A stretch of DNA of 64,000 nucleotides from Strongylocentrotus droebachiensis. Its lineage: Eukaryota > Echinodermata > Echinoidea > Camarodonta > Strongylocentrotidae. Shown here piece after piece: positions 1 to 11,859 of this stretch. The notes under the pieces were generated by a model that was given only the letters and a program-made list of their open reading frames with translations, ran no database searches and was not told where the DNA came from. The stretch spans positions 356,501 through 420,500 of the forward strand of contig JAVYIG010000322.1 in assembly GCA_035222895.1 (NCBI GenBank). The letters run 5' to 3'. The position numbers were made by a program, and so were the translations under genes. How positions within the stretch are numbered: the first letter of the stretch is position 1; each line of letters begins with the position of its first letter.

Positions 1-2880
1 CAAAATTTACCGATCTTTTGTCAATATTTTCTCAATTTCGCACCCAATTCCAAAGAAAATTTCATCTCTGGTTAATTTATGTTCCTCTTTCCACTATAGG
101 CCTATATATTAGATTTTCGAAATCTTACCGATTTTTGAGATAGCGAATTACTGAGGGCACACGCGAACTATGGTCACACGTCCATACCTGTAAGGATTTT
201 TATCAAGGGGGTGTTTAGAAATTGGATGGCATCGTTAATGTGACCCCGCGAGGTAGCGAAGCAACCGAACAGGAAAGTGGTCGGAGGGGGTAATGCCATC
301 CAATGTCGTGAATTTCGATATCCTTGCTTTAAAAAACCTGTGGTTTTCCTGCATTTCAAGTTTTCAAGTTTGTTTGTTGTTGCTCTCTCCACATTTTACA
401 GTATAGAGACAGACATATGAAATAGAAATCATATAGCTATGGTAATGGTATATAATCAAGTTACAAAGAAACTCAATTCACATGTCCGATTAAGTACGGG
501 AGCCTATTCACATACAAGCTATGCTTTTTATTTAGGCTCCCCACATTTTAGATTGTTCTACCTTGCCCGTTATATCTACATATTTTGAAATTTCGTACTT
601 ATTTTCCGTACATTATATTTGATTTGAAATCTTTAATTGTTTTTCTTCTTGTGTGAAATCTACTCTTATAAAATATACGCCTGTATAAAAATAAAAAATT
701 GAAAGAATATAAACTGTTTTTCTGTAAAATGTGGAATAAATAAAACTTCAAGTAAAATGTGAGGAACCTATATTAAAAAATGGTGCTTGTGGATTATAGG
801 TTCCTAATAAAAATAGACATTGTAGATTATAGGCGTAGGAAGCTTTCTTGAAGTTGGGGAAGGAGCGTTGACTCGGAAGCTCTCACCCTGAAATCACATC
901 ACCAGCGCGATGTGTGAAGTCCCTTTATGCTGGGGTCCAGGGGCTTTGGAAGCTCTGGGATCCTAGATTCTCTCCGGTGCAGTATAAGCCTTATTTTAGT
1001 GCATTTTATGACATTTTTTCAGAGCAATTTACAACCAATTTATGAATTTAAAAATACCAAATGGAAATTGTAGACATTATATGGGGAGTATAGCCATGTG
1101 AGATTATATAGGTTTTGTTCTTCGAGATTTAACAGTTTCCTCTTACCGTGGACAAGTGCCTTGCGGAGCAACTTCCAAAGTAGGGGGGCACCAACAAAAA
1201 GGGTACTTTACGGAAAAACGGGCACCTACAAAGGGAAACCTCAAAGCACAAAATATACAATTATTGCCATATTGTACCCCTACATTGTTATTAGATTATT
1301 AGGGATGATTTCATCGTTTGTTTCTCTCTTTAAATTGCCCAAGATAGTGCTTAATCATCATACTTTGCAGTTGGGTGTGATGGTATGGTGTGATGGTATG
1401 AACATGACTTTTTATTCGTGGAATTCTGTCACACTTAATGTGAACCCATTCCCCATACTTTGAACATACCGAAGAGCTTTTTGATTTCGTTTCACTGGCT
1501 TACTACAACAAACACATGGATACTTGATGCCCATATCGAAACATGAAAATCAACATTGATTAAATAAAGAACAATATTACACCATTAAGATAAATGATGA
1601 ACATCTATCATTATCATTGTTATTACTATCATTACTTTTTTTTTAATCGTTTTTTGTTGTTGTCATTATTATCATTATTATTAATAATCCTATTATTATT
1701 CGCAATTTAGGTTTATTCCACCTTTTAATTGGAACATGAACTATGCTCTACGAACGTCAAAATAAACATGTCCAAGATAGATATAATTTACATATTCTTC
1801 TTCCTCCATCCGTCTCTTTCGTCCGCAGATATCTGTTCGTTCCTATTTTCACCACTTCCCACTCAATATATTGCCTCATAAAAGTCTAAGTGAATGAAAC
1901 AAGGCAACACTTACAATACTGTTCACAGACTAGGTTTTCCGTTATAATATTAACATGAATAATGCTCTACAAAATAAGACTTATTTCTAAGCGCGAATGG
2001 TTTATTATTTTAAGTCGAAGAGATTTTTCAACCGGGCACAAACCTTTCAGATTTAATAACGAATATCATGAGGCTCAATATTTTAGTATCGCATACTCTC
2101 TTAAGTTCTAAATCCTTCTTCAGACTTAAACTGTTTTAAGTATTTAAAGCTTCATTTAATCGAATATACGATTAAAAGTTTTAATGAAAGTAACTTTTGC
2201 AAATAAATCATTTAGGACTTAAAAACTTCTCGTACAATCTGATTGATGTCACTTGCGCGCTCACAGCCAAAAGTAAATCGTATTGGACCATCCATTAGAC
2301 TTTTTGCCGCTCTTTACTCACTCTCTATAGATGGAAATAAAATAATAAGCCAAAAGAATTGGGAATAGGCCCACTCTTTTTCTTCTTAAACCACGAATGT
2401 CTTTCGTCCACTGATGTTCGTTCTTATTTTCCCCTCCCGACACCTAAAGTATTCCGACCCCCTGTTCAGATCATCATGTTCCCAAACAAGATTTCCCCTT
2501 TTCCCGTCCTTCGGGGAAAAAAAAACACGTAAGAATGATTCCTAATACTAGCTCAATATACCCCAAAGAAAATATGAAAGTTTGCCCCGTATAACAAATA
2601 CATATAAATAAAATTTGTCTGTGGCTCATCATTCCAACGAGTACGAGTCATGAACGAAAGAGAATTGTATAGAGACATATTTATGTGCCGTGTCAAATGC
2701 CTGAGCGTTTTTATGTTGAATTAAGTGACCTTCATATCATTATAATTGATAGTATCATTATTTCGTTAAACGAGGTACTTTAATAAAAGTCAAAATATAT
2801 ATATAGGCCTATGATCATATAATATAATAAAAAATTATATAATAATTCTACCTTTATTCAACGGTTTACAAATCATTTCA
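1..2880. other. Intergenic DNA, no gene recognised
   Basis: AT-rich sequence with no convincing exon on either strand. It holds ATT/ATC-rich simple sequence around 1600-1700. An 11-bp perfect hairpin arm pair lies at 222-232 and 293-303. Around 930-970 there is a short GC-rich stretch (GGGGTCCAGGGGCTTTGGAA) that resembles a degraded unit of the tandem repeat found at 6.7-7.75 and 16.5-18.3 kb, so that family is dispersed as well as tandem. The open frames here are short and without family resemblance. Confidence 0.5.
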
Positions 2881-4256
2881 ACTTAATTGACAAATGCAGG
2901 AGACCACCATCTTAAATTTACTGCTGATTTATTCATGCAACGAGAGGTAATGGCAGTGATTGCAAGTCAGAATCTTATTGAATTCAGACAAGAATACAGT
3001 TTGCATGCATGTGAAGAGATCAGGGAGTTGGGCTTCCTGGTAGTAGGCCAAACACCAGTAAGTGGCTAAAACCATGGACTTTCACCCAATGTGTTTTCCA
3101 CTGCATCGGGGCAGTGCGTGTAGAGTTTCAGCATGGTCCAAGGTTTCAGGCAGGGCTGACCTAATCCTAATACAAACAAAGCTCGACGATGTTACTAATG
3201 CATATTCATTGGGGCATAAGCGAAGGCACTACGTCAGCATACATTAGCGCGAACTTTTGACCCCCGACACTGGCAGATTCGTCTGGACGTTCTTGTGGAC
3301 GGAAATTTGGGGATTGCGCGATCAGTGGAGAGACCGCGATGTGTGTGGGGGATAAAAAGAACGAACGGACTGAATCTGGACTACTCCCGAATACGCATTG
3401 AGCGCTGTTATTGGTCGCTAAAAGTAGCCAATAGTGTATACAAACAGCTGATCCTATGCTAGGCAACTTGTCAGGTGACCACTGATGACGATGGGGGATG
3501 GGCCTTGGAAGGGCGTTACGTTGGGTGATGGGGTGGGGGTAGGGGAGGGGTGACTGAGGGGGTTGGAGCGGGAGAGTGGAAGTGTGGTCGGGTGGTGTGT
3601 GTGTTTCGCATGGCGGGGGGGGGGGGGGGGAGGGAGGGGAGGTAGTAGTGTATTTGGTTGGATGGGGTTATTCGTTTTATGTTACAACTTGATTTCTTTT
3701 CTTTTTTTCATCAATCGTACAATCTTTGTAATGAAAATGTTTTGAATTCATGTCAAGATGAAAAACAACTGTATTTTATTTCTAAGATTGATTTGTATTG
3801 TTGGGAATCAATAAAAAAAAACTATTGAAGAAAAAAATGTCCCGTTTTGTGACTTTTGTCATTACGTCACGTCGATCTGCAAAATAAGTCGGTGCTCATA
3901 ATGAGACTAAACTTAAAGGAGCTACACAAAGAAAATTCACTAACAACTCATAATTAGAACAAATTACATATGGATGGAAAGATTTTCTCTTGAAAAACAG
4001 GAACAATTTGCTGAGAAATCATAGATATATCATGGAAAGGCGTAAAATGCAATTTTTCAAGACCCTCCTTAGACCCCCGAACGCCCCTGAACGTAAGTCA
4101 AACACACAAACGTAGCGAGCTCTGAATTGTGACGTCACACACTGGACGAACAGCTCAGTGCCGTGTAGCAGTATGCAGCTAGCCAGCCGTGTCCCGTATG
4201 TGACGTCACAAATATTGACGCTCTACAAAGGACCGCTGAAGGCAGAAAATCTGGAT
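2881..4256. other. Intergenic DNA with GC-richer patch and CRE-like sites
   Basis: No gene is recognised. The stretch 3080-3480 is less AT-rich than its surroundings and contains an ATTGG/CCAAT pair near 3410-3435, so a promoter for a gene outside the window is possible but unsupported. A long G run lies at about 3613-3630. Two perfect TGACGTCA palindromes, the CRE consensus, occur at 4130-4137 and 4201-4208, 64 bases apart. Nothing downstream of them looks like a first exon. Confidence 0.35.
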
Positions 4257-6465
4257 AGATAAGATAAGATAAGATAAGATTTTATTCGTCTTTCTTTCAA
4301 ATGACATATAGAGCATAACATTGGATCATTACACGTTTACAATGCAAAATAACAAATTATGGCAATGATAAAAAACTAAGTTAACTAAAAGAAAGACGAG
4401 GAGACCCTGGTAAAAGCAGAGCTTGTAATTATTAGGGTCCCCTCTGAGCCGGATAAACATGATGAATAGATATTTGTGACTACCTAAGAATACAATAGGG
4501 AAAAGGGGGTATAAAAAAACAAGAAGTGTACACACACACACACACAACAACAACAACAAAACGAGAGACGAGACTAGACAAGACGGGAGAAAAGAGAAAA
4601 TATGAGAAATAATAGAAGACTACGGCACATCGACAATAGGCACAGCACACAACGGGCACAAGACAACAGGGGGAGGGAATAAGAGGTTGACAATCTGAAA
4701 ATATTCAGTTAGACACATATTAATATTAAGAAGAAAATTTACATTTATAGTAATACATAATATATCTTGGCACCATAATAACTACAAAAATGAACTACTC
4801 TATGAGTCACAGTATTTATCGAGAAGATAAACCTTAAGTGTACACTTAAATGAAGAGAGACTAACAGATTGCTTAACGCTAGAACCTAGAGAGTTCCAAA
4901 ATCTAGGTCCAGTAAAAACCGAAGTATTAAAAGTTAACTTTGTCCTTACTTGGGGTAAGTGAAACGCAGAGGCATTTCGTGTAGCATGGTCATGAACTTG
5001 ACTATTTTTCTTTAAAATACTAACTAGAGCCTGTGGAAGGACACCAGAATCGAAGTCGTACATTAAAGAACCCAGTTGAAGGTGATAAATATCTTGCACC
5101 TTTAAAATTCTATGCGTATAAAAAAGTGGATTAGTGTGCGTATGAAAGCTAACGTTACAAATAATTCTTAAGACCCTCTTTTGAATCAAGTATATTTTTT
5201 CAAGGTTAGTTTTAAGAGAGTTACCCCAAGCAAGAACACCATAATTAAGATAGGGAAGGATTAATGTTGAGTACATTAATAGAAGGATGCCTTTAGGTAA
5301 AATTGATTTCAATTTATAAATTACGCCACTGTTTCTTGACAATGTCTTATAGAGATGATTTACATGAATTTTCCAACTCATTTGCTCATCAATGTGCAAA
5401 CCAAGGAATTTTGTTGATGATACCCTATCTATCAATACATTATCAAATGATACATCTCCTGGAAGCACTTTGATTGTATTACTAAAAAACATATAATTTG
5501 TCTTTTGCAGATTTAAAGACAATTTATTTGCTTGAATCCACAAAGTAACTTTACTTAGTTCGAAATTAACCGTTTCTAACAGAGTTTGTGAATTTTTGTG
5601 TGAATAGTACAAGCTGGAATCATCAGCAAATAAAATGAATGACAAAACATCAAATGAGAAATGAAAGTCATTAATATATACAATAAACAAGAGCGGACCA
5701 AGAAGAGATCCCCGAGGAACGCCGCATGTGACATTCTGTAACCCTGAATCAAAACCGTTTAAAGAAACAAATTGTTTCCTGTCAGCTAAGTAGCTCTTAA
5801 ACCAGTCCAGAGCTGTGCCTCTGACACCATAATGCGATAATTTCCCTAGCAAAATTTCATGATCTATAGTATCAAATGCCTTGGAATAATCAAGAAATAT
5901 ACCGATTGTGTGCATCTTTTTGTCTATTGCTTGTGAAATCTTATCTATAAAGTGCAGCAAGGCATGAGAGGTAGTATGTTTCTCTCGGAACCCAAACTGA
6001 AAATTTGAAAATATTTTACTTTTGTTGAAAAATTCTAAAGTTCTAACATAAATCACTTTCTCAAGGATCTTTGAGAAGGAGGTTAGAAGGGAAATAGGAC
6101 GGTAATTTGAAAAAGATTGAGGATCTCCCTTTTTAAAAACGGGTACGACTTTTGCAATTTTCATGTTTTCGGGGACTATTCCATTTAACAGCGATGAATT
6201 AAAAACATGAATAAGGGGTTGAATAATCCCTAAGATAACCTGTTTAATTATGTCATTATTGACACCATCGTAACCAGGAATTTTCCCAAAACTAGCATTT
6301 TTGAGAGTTGATTACTGCGGGCCCCAAACACATTTTTAAGAGAAGAGTTGTTGTATTTGATCCGCAAGGCTTGCCCTTCGTAATGATATGAGTTTTGCAT
6401 CAATTCAAAACACTTTTGATTTCTTCGTGTGGCTACTTTAAATATGAAATCCATTCAATCAAATA
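4257..6465 (-). mobile_element. 5'-truncated non-LTR retrotransposon (LINE, CR1/L2/Rex-like)
   Basis: The minus strand encodes a reverse transcriptase. The main open frame runs 6164-4800 (454 residues), and the same frame extends upstream to about 6300 with the N-terminal RT motif GYDGVNNDIIKQ. Seen in order: FKKGDPQSFSNYRPISLL, QFGFREKHTTSHALL, LDYSKAFDTIDHEILL, GVPRGSLLGPLLF, the catalytic FADD in FILFADDSSLYY, and a typical C-terminal GPRFWNSLG...FKCTLKVYLL. There is no endonuclease domain. The copy is truncated at about 6465, and a further stretch (6454-6300) is joined to the RT frame only through a one-base shift. The 3' end on the minus strand finishes in a short tandem tail of ATCTT units (4257-4280) after AATAAA, as CR1/L2/Rex-type LINEs do, rather than in poly(A). 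GVPRGS replaces the usual GVPQGS, which with the truncation suggests a dead copy. The exact clade is not determined. Confidence 0.9.
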
Positions 6466-6484
6466 TTAAGGTCGACGATGTCTG

Positions 6485-6690
6485 TGAACATGGGGGGGGG
6501 GGGGGGCAGGCGCGGATCCAGGATTTCTTAGGGGGGCCCAAATTTGAAATTATGCGATCCAAATATTGGTACGTAATGGTGATACCGGCAGTGGAAAAAA
6601 ACGTTTGGGGGGGGGGGGGGGTAGACAACATAAATCCCCATCACCCCCCCCCCCCCCCACATGCAAGCCCCGCTAAACGTTTCTCGGCGG
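6485..6690. repeat. G/C-homopolymer-rich segment beginning with a hAT-like terminus
   Basis: Long G runs (about 6491-6506 and 6607-6620) and a C run (about 6645-6658) flank a sequence beginning CAGGCGCGGATCCAGGATTT near 6507. The same start occurs at 15051 (CAGGCGCGGATCTA), where it pairs with an inverted copy. Here no matching right end was found, so this may be one end of an element whose other end is lost or lies beyond the tandem array. Confidence 0.4.
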
Positions 6691-7752
6691 GGGTCAATGG
6701 GTGGAGCCCCCAGAAGCTCAGGGGGTATAGGCATTTAATAACTGTCGAAAGAGCATAATTTTAGACCTTATTTGTGACATTGGCAGGTCATGATTTGGCG
6801 TGGGGTCCAGGGGGCGGAGCCCCCGGAAGCTCAGGGGTTTGGGCAATAAATTACGGTCAGATGAGTATATTTTATACCTTATTTGTGACACTGGCAGGTC
6901 ACGAATTGGCGTGGGGTCCAGGGGAAGGAGCCCCCGGAAGCTCAGGGGTTTTAGGCAATAAATTACGGTCAGATGAGCATATTTTTATACCTCATTTGTG
7001 ACACTGGCAGGACACAAATTGGTGTTTGGTCCAGGGGGTGGAGCCCTCAGAAGCTCAGGGGTTTTATAAATCAAAGTATTGTCAGATCAGCATAATTTTA
7101 GACCTTATTTGTGACATTGGAAGGTCATGAATTAGCGTGGGGTTCAGGCGGCGGAGCCCCCGGAAGCTCAGGCGTTTGGGCAATAAATTACGGTCAGATG
7201 AGCATATTTTATACCTTATTTGTGACACTGGCAGGCAGGTCACGAATATGCGTTGGGTCCAGGGGGCGGAGCCCTCAGAGACTCAGGGATTTTATACATC
7301 AGATGAGCATAATTGTATACCCTTTTTGTGACACTGGCAGGTCACGAATTAGCGTGGGGTCCAGGGGAAGGAGCCTCCGGAAGCCCAGGGGTTTTGGGCG
7401 ATAAATTACGGTCAGATGAGCATATTTTAGTACCTTATTTGTGACACTGGCAGGACACAAATTGGTGTTGGGTCCAAGGGGCGGAGCCCCCAGAAGCTCA
7501 GGGGTTTATACATTTAATTTCGTCAGATAATTATAATCATACCTTATTTGTGACACTGGCAGGTCACGAATTGGCGTGGGGTCCAGGGGGCGGAGCCCCC
7601 GGAAGCTCAGGGGTTTTGGGCAATAAATTACGGTCAGATGAGCATATTTTTATACCTCATTTGTGACACTGGCAGGACACAAATTGTTGTTTAGTCCAGG
7701 GGGTGGAGCCCTCAGAAGCTCAGGGGTTTTATAAATCAAAGTATTGTCAGAT
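6690..7752. repeat. GC-rich tandem array, left part (about 110-bp units)
   Basis: About nine units plus a degraded first one. Each contains TTTGTGACACTGGCAGGTCA, then GGGGTCCAGGGGGCGGAGCC with the short hairpin GGGGGCGGAGCCCCC, then GGAAGCTCAGGGGTTTTGGG and AATAAATTACGGTCAGATGA. Units fall into recognisable subtypes: ACACAAATTGGTG versus TCACGAATTGGCG after the GGCAGG box, AAGGAGCCTCCGG variants, and ATTGGAAGGTCATG variants. The last six units (7108-7752) follow the same subtype order as 16560-17220, so a six-unit higher-order repeat of about 650 bp exists. The open frames seen here are by-products of the repeat. Confidence 0.9.
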
Positions 7753-7783
7753 CGTCGTCAGTCTTACGAACCGGCGAATAGCC
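7749..7783. repeat. Left target duplication and terminal inverted repeat
   Basis: AGAT (7749-7752) is followed by the 31-bp inverted repeat starting CGTCGTCAGTCTTACGAACC. It matches the reverse complement of 16506-16536 with one mismatch. The left flank is the end of an array unit (CAAAGTATTGTC). Confidence 0.85.
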
Positions 7784-8126
7784 ACCCCAGTGCGCGTAAA
7801 CATAGTTTCGAGAAAGACGCATTTAAAGTTTTAGCCCTTTTTAAACGAGGATTTCATTATGATTCTGATTAATATTTCCGAACAATATTTACACAGAAAA
7901 AACGTGTGGGGTCTGCCCTTTAATATCATATATGTATCAATTTATATCTTTATAAAATAATCAAGTTATAAGCCGAGAAACCTTGTTCGCCGGTTCGTAA
8001 AAACAAAAGGTTATCAAACGCGTTCAGGTTCTACGCTATTCGACGCTTATTCACCGCATGTCAGAACGAACAGCATGTACGCGCAGTCAGAGAATACCTA
8101 TTCGACGCCTATTCGCCGGTTCGTAA
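7764..8126. repeat. Left subterminal 15-mer repeats
   Basis: TTCGCCGGTTCGTAA lies at 7986-8000 and 8112-8126, with its reverse complement in the terminal repeat at 7764-7778. On the right side it lies at 16269-16283, 16331-16345 and 16511-16525. Clustered subterminal copies are a usual arrangement for transposase-binding sites in DNA transposons; that role is inferred. Confidence 0.7.
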
Positions 8127-8494
8127 GAACGAACGCTGTGTGGCTATAACACGCGCGTCTATGTGGGTCAACAAACTTTTTGATTCGCAGTGCTTGTACA
8201 AAATGTTTGTTTACTTATTACAGCGAGAAAACATTGTTTGGGGAATAATTTCATCACATCGAAGTGAAATGGCAAATAATTATCAATGTGTGTAATACAC
8301 TGTCGCTCATGAAGATGGAATATTTTTTTGTTACCCCAATTTATGGAATTATTTTAAAAATAATTCAAAAATAATAGATCTAGATAATAGTAGACATTCT
8401 CAGATTTTATTGAATAATAATTTGCCAATGTGTGTTTTGCGTGACTGCTAAAGCATGTGTATGCTACTATGCTTATCAACTAGGGGACCTACGC

Positions 8495-8640
8495 CCTTAA
8501 GTCATAAATGACAGTAATGAGGATTAATGCCCCACAAAAGGGCACTAATATAGCACATCGACACGGTTTTGATCCTGGGGCCTCACAGTTACGAGGCCAT
8601 TGCTTTGTCACTGAGCCATGACTGTACGCAGCGGGGGCTA
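8495..8640 (-). repeat. tRNA-derived SINE fragment
   Basis: On the minus strand the segment reads as a tRNA-like head. A box A-like TGGCTCAGTGA is followed, about 30 bases on, by a box B-like GGATCAAAACC, separated by GCAATGGCCTCGTAACTGTG. This is the internal RNA polymerase III promoter layout of tRNA-derived SINEs. A tail boundary is not clear. It lies inside the 8.8-kb TIR element, so it inserted after it or was carried by it. Confidence 0.5.
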
Positions 8641-8685
8641 GGGTAGGGGCAGTTTCCATAAATAAAATTAAAAAAAGAAAATGCA

Positions 8686-8834
8686 ATAAATTTTCAATAA
8701 TATTTTGCATTTTACCCCGGTTCCCAACATAAATCTTCTGTGTGCCCGTGCCTTGAGCCATAATACATGGCCGTCCAGAGGATTTTTTTATGTTGGGGAC
8801 CGGGGTAAAATGCAATAACTTATTGAAAATTTAT
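8686..8834. repeat. Foldback element, about 149 bp
   Basis: Inverted arms of about 55 bp: the left arm (from ATAAATTTTCAATAAT through TTTTACCCCGG to AACATAAATC) pairs with the right arm (ATGTTGGGGACCGGGGTAAA to TTGAAAATTTAT). The loop contains CTGTGTGCCCGTGCCTTGAG. A non-autonomous foldback or MITE is the likeliest explanation. Confidence 0.7.
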
Positions 8835-9304
8835 CACATTTTCTGTGTTTTTTACTATTTTATACTCACAAAACATTTATGAAAAACAGTGATGAACAAA
8901 AAAGTAACGTTGATGATTATATTAGTCATATTTCCCAATGAAAAACTCCACCATCTTTTTTTTTCAAGAACTGCCTTGTTTAGTTACGATCAACATATAA
9001 CCTTTCAGCTAGAACATGATAACCATGGCGTGCAAGAAAGAGACTATACCACACAGTACTGCTTTTAATACCTCTTTTGTCTTCAGGTAAACAATCTATG
9101 CAGATGAGGATGATGAAGTAAGAGACATTTTAGCATATTTACAAGTATTGTATAATGTTTGAAATAACCTTCGTATTCCGTGATGAGTCTGACGAGTCTT
9201 TTCCACAAAACCCTAAATGAACGTTTCAAAATGCAATACAGTATTGATGATAATTGATGATGATATGTTTGGTATGAATTGTTTGATATTTTAAATTTAT
9301 ATTT

Positions 9305-10118
9305 ACCTCTTTTTTGTTTATTGTTGTAAAGAACTTATTGGCATGCACTCTGTAGATTTTCATTATGTGTTTGATCTTCTGATCGAAAACAAGATCAAAC
9401 ACATCATCATAATCTACAGAGTGCAACCAAAAATTTCTTAACAACAATTTTTTTTTTTTTCAGGAAGCCTAACAATAAAAGCTGTTTTTGATTCCAAGAG
9501 TATCGTAAAGACGATAAACAAATAAGTATAATAATACAACGTCGCTAAGCGTGAGACCGTTCACTTCTATCTCTCCCCGCCAAATAATCCGATCAAAAGA
9601 ATCAACCGAGGGTAATCAGCTGTTAAACGAATCTATCATGAGTCCTTGAAAAATTAATTAATACTGCTTGTCAAGTATTATTGAAGAGCATCAAAGGCGA
9701 ACGCGATTGTTGCTACAATTCAGAAATTGTTGCTTCGATTACTTTCTCTCAAAATTACCGTGAGATGTCAAGCCACATAGAACTATGATCGACAAAAAGA
9801 TATTGTCTTGAAAACAGTAAGAAACATTAGCACTTTAATGAATAAATCAATAAAACATCATGCAAACGAATAAGACTAGAATGAAAAGGACACAAGTTAA
9901 TTTTTACCATTTAAATCATCCAGTACCAAATACCTAAGCAAAATTCGAGCCAGATGCATTTAATGGTAAGCGTTAAAGACAATGATTCATGACAATTGTC
10001 AATTGGCATGAGTTTATCGTCTAGATTATGGCAAAAGATAATTAGGATAATAAGGATCAGAATGATACCTTTACTATACTAGGCCTACTTCTACATGTAG
10101 TATATACTGCCATTTATA
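9305..10118. repeat. Copy A of an 800-bp duplicated segment
   Basis: This segment matches 10675-11478 almost throughout, for example TATTGTTGTAAAGAACTTAT near the start and ACTAGGCCTACTT near the end. Near its start it holds an imperfect hairpin whose arms are around 9344-9377 and 9391-9424 (GCACTCTGTAGATT and AATCTACAGAGTGC at the outer ends). Small indels and substitutions separate the copies, so the duplication is not new. Confidence 0.8.
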
Positions 10119-10674
10119 GATTATGCTGTTAATACAGATGATAATAATGATATGATAACAATTATAATAATATACTTATATTAATCGTCATCATAATCAT
10201 CATGTTCATATTCATCATAATGATAACAAAAATAAAGATAATAATAATGACAATAATAATAATATTAACAATAAGAATCATGAAAAGGATAATAATTACA
10301 ATAACAATTATAATAATTACAAAAATAGCATTAGTAACACCACCAACCATAATAATAGTTATAATAATAATTGTTGTCATTATTATTGTCTTACTGCTGC
10401 TAATACTAATCCTACTACATGGACTAGGAAGGAGGGGAAGAGGAAGAATCTTATTGTTTATTTTCTGTATTATCGAGGCATACAAATGCACAGGGAGATA
10501 GGAGAGGGAAAAGTAAGGCGATACAGAGGAAGAGAGGGAGAGAGAGAGAGAACGAAAGGGGGTAGCCTATGACCCGGGTTCAAATTAAGTTCTCTTTTAT
10601 TTATTAGACCCAGTACTGATCATCATAATTTTATCTACCATGTGATTGCCATGACATACGCCACACAGAATAGC
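10119..10674. repeat. AT-rich simple-sequence spacer
   Basis: ATA/ATC/ATT-rich sequence (10120-10400) followed by a purine-rich block with GAGAG repeats (10425-10560). It separates the two copies of the 800-bp duplication. The two overlapping Ile/Met-rich open frames here are products of the simple sequence. Confidence 0.7.
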
Positions 10675-11478
10675 ACCTCATTTTTGTGTATTGTTGTAAA
10701 GAACTTATTGGCATGCACCCAGTAGATTTTCATCATTGTGTTTGATCTTGTTATTGAAATCAAGATCAAACAAATCATCATAATCTACAGAGTGCAACCA
10801 ATTTTTTTTTAACAACAATTGAATTTCTTTCAGGAAACCTAACAATAAAAGCTATTTTTGATTCAAAGAGCATCGTAGAGACGATGAACAAATAGGAATA
10901 ATAATACAACGTCGTTAAGCGTGAGATCGTTGACTTCTATCCGGCTCCCCGCTTTAATAATCCGAACAAAAGAATCAACCGAGGGTAATCAACTGTTAAA
11001 CGAATTTATCATGAGTCCTTGAAAAATTAATTAATACTGCTTGTCAAGTATTATTGAAGAGCAGCAAAGGCGAACACGATTGTCGCTACAATTCAGAAAT
11101 CGTTGCTTCGATTGCTTTTCTCTCAAAATTAGTGTGAGATATCAAGCTTCATAGAACTATGATCGACAAAAAAGATATTGTCTTAGAAACAGTCAGAAAC
11201 ATTAGAACTTGAATGATTAAAACATAATGCAAACGAATAAGACTAGAATGATCAGGACACAAGTTCATTTTTACCATTTAAATCATCCATGCAGTACTAA
11301 ATACCCAAGCAAAATTCGAGCCAGATGCATTTAATGGTAATCTTAAAGACAATGATTCATGACAAATTGTCAATTGTCGTTCCTTTAAAAGATAATCAGG
11401 ATAATAAGAAGCAGAATGATACCTCTACTACTAGGCCTACTTTTACATGTATTATACATAACTACACTACTGCCATTG
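10675..11478. repeat. Copy B of the 800-bp duplicated segment
   Basis: Direct partner of 9305-10118, including the hairpin (arms near 10715-10750 and 10760-10795) and the downstream block with ACGTCGTTAAGCGTGAG and CGAGCCAGATGCATTTAATG. The hairpin arms are less perfect here (CACCCAGTAGATT against AATCTACAGAGTG), so copy A better preserves the parent sequence. Confidence 0.8.
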
Positions 11479-11520
11479 TTGAGTATCATGAAATTGTTTC
11501 ACACAATAAAAGTCCCATAT

Positions 11521-11606
11521 GTTTTATACGCGCGCGGCTACGAGCCGTCACTTCGTGAAAACAAAATCAAAGCGTTCTATGTAATTTGTGTTTTCACGAA
11601 ATTACG
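11521..11606. repeat. CTTCGTGAAAACA foldback, copy 1
   Basis: Begins TTATACGCGCGCGGCTACGA. An arm CCGTCACTTCGTGAAAACA is followed about 20 bases later by its imperfect inverse TGTTTTCACGAAATTACG. Copy 2 lies at 11772-11859 and a single arm at 12062-12077. Confidence 0.65.
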
Positions 11607-11771
11607 ATTGTGTTAAAAGTTCAACAGAGGAATAAAAAAGCAGCTACAGAAAGAGGAAAATGTACTCTATCTCGTAGTTTGATTTATTTTATCTGTACAT
11701 CAATTAAACATAACGTTTTGCCGTATTAAGTGTCCATTTCGGGAATTCCATCCACGAGAGAAAAATCCCGT

Positions 11772-11859
11772 ACGTTTTACGCGCGCGGCTACGAGCCGTC
11801 ACTTCGTGAAAACAAAATTACAGCGCGTCCTTGAATTTCGTGTTTTCACGAAGTGACGG
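11772..11859. repeat. CTTCGTGAAAACA foldback, copy 2
   Basis: ACGTTTTACGCGCGCGGCTA leads into CCGTCACTTCGTGAAAACA, a spacer of about 28 bases, then TGTTTTCACGAAGTGACGG. The two 19-base arms are exact inverse complements. The upstream flank (AATCCCGTACG) resembles that of copy 1 (AGTCCCATATG), so the repeat unit is longer than the hairpin. Confidence 0.7.

Noticed and set aside
2887-3069. Possible small exon with AG and GT borders near 2900-2950
   Set aside because: The candidate is 47 bp with no homology and no partner exon, so the borders could be chance.
6774-7404. Gly-rich repeated peptides (LAWGPGGGAPGSSG)
   Set aside because: They arise from the GGGGTCCAGGGGGCGGAGCC box of the tandem array and break at each unit.
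6690-7752. CRISPR-like regular repeat
   Set aside because: Units are about 110 bp with no unique spacers, and the surrounding DNA is plainly eukaryotic.
8495-8640. Functional tRNA gene
   Set aside because: Box A- and box B-like sequences are present, but the segment does not fold into a cloverleaf by eye and box B is degraded, so a SINE fragment fits better.
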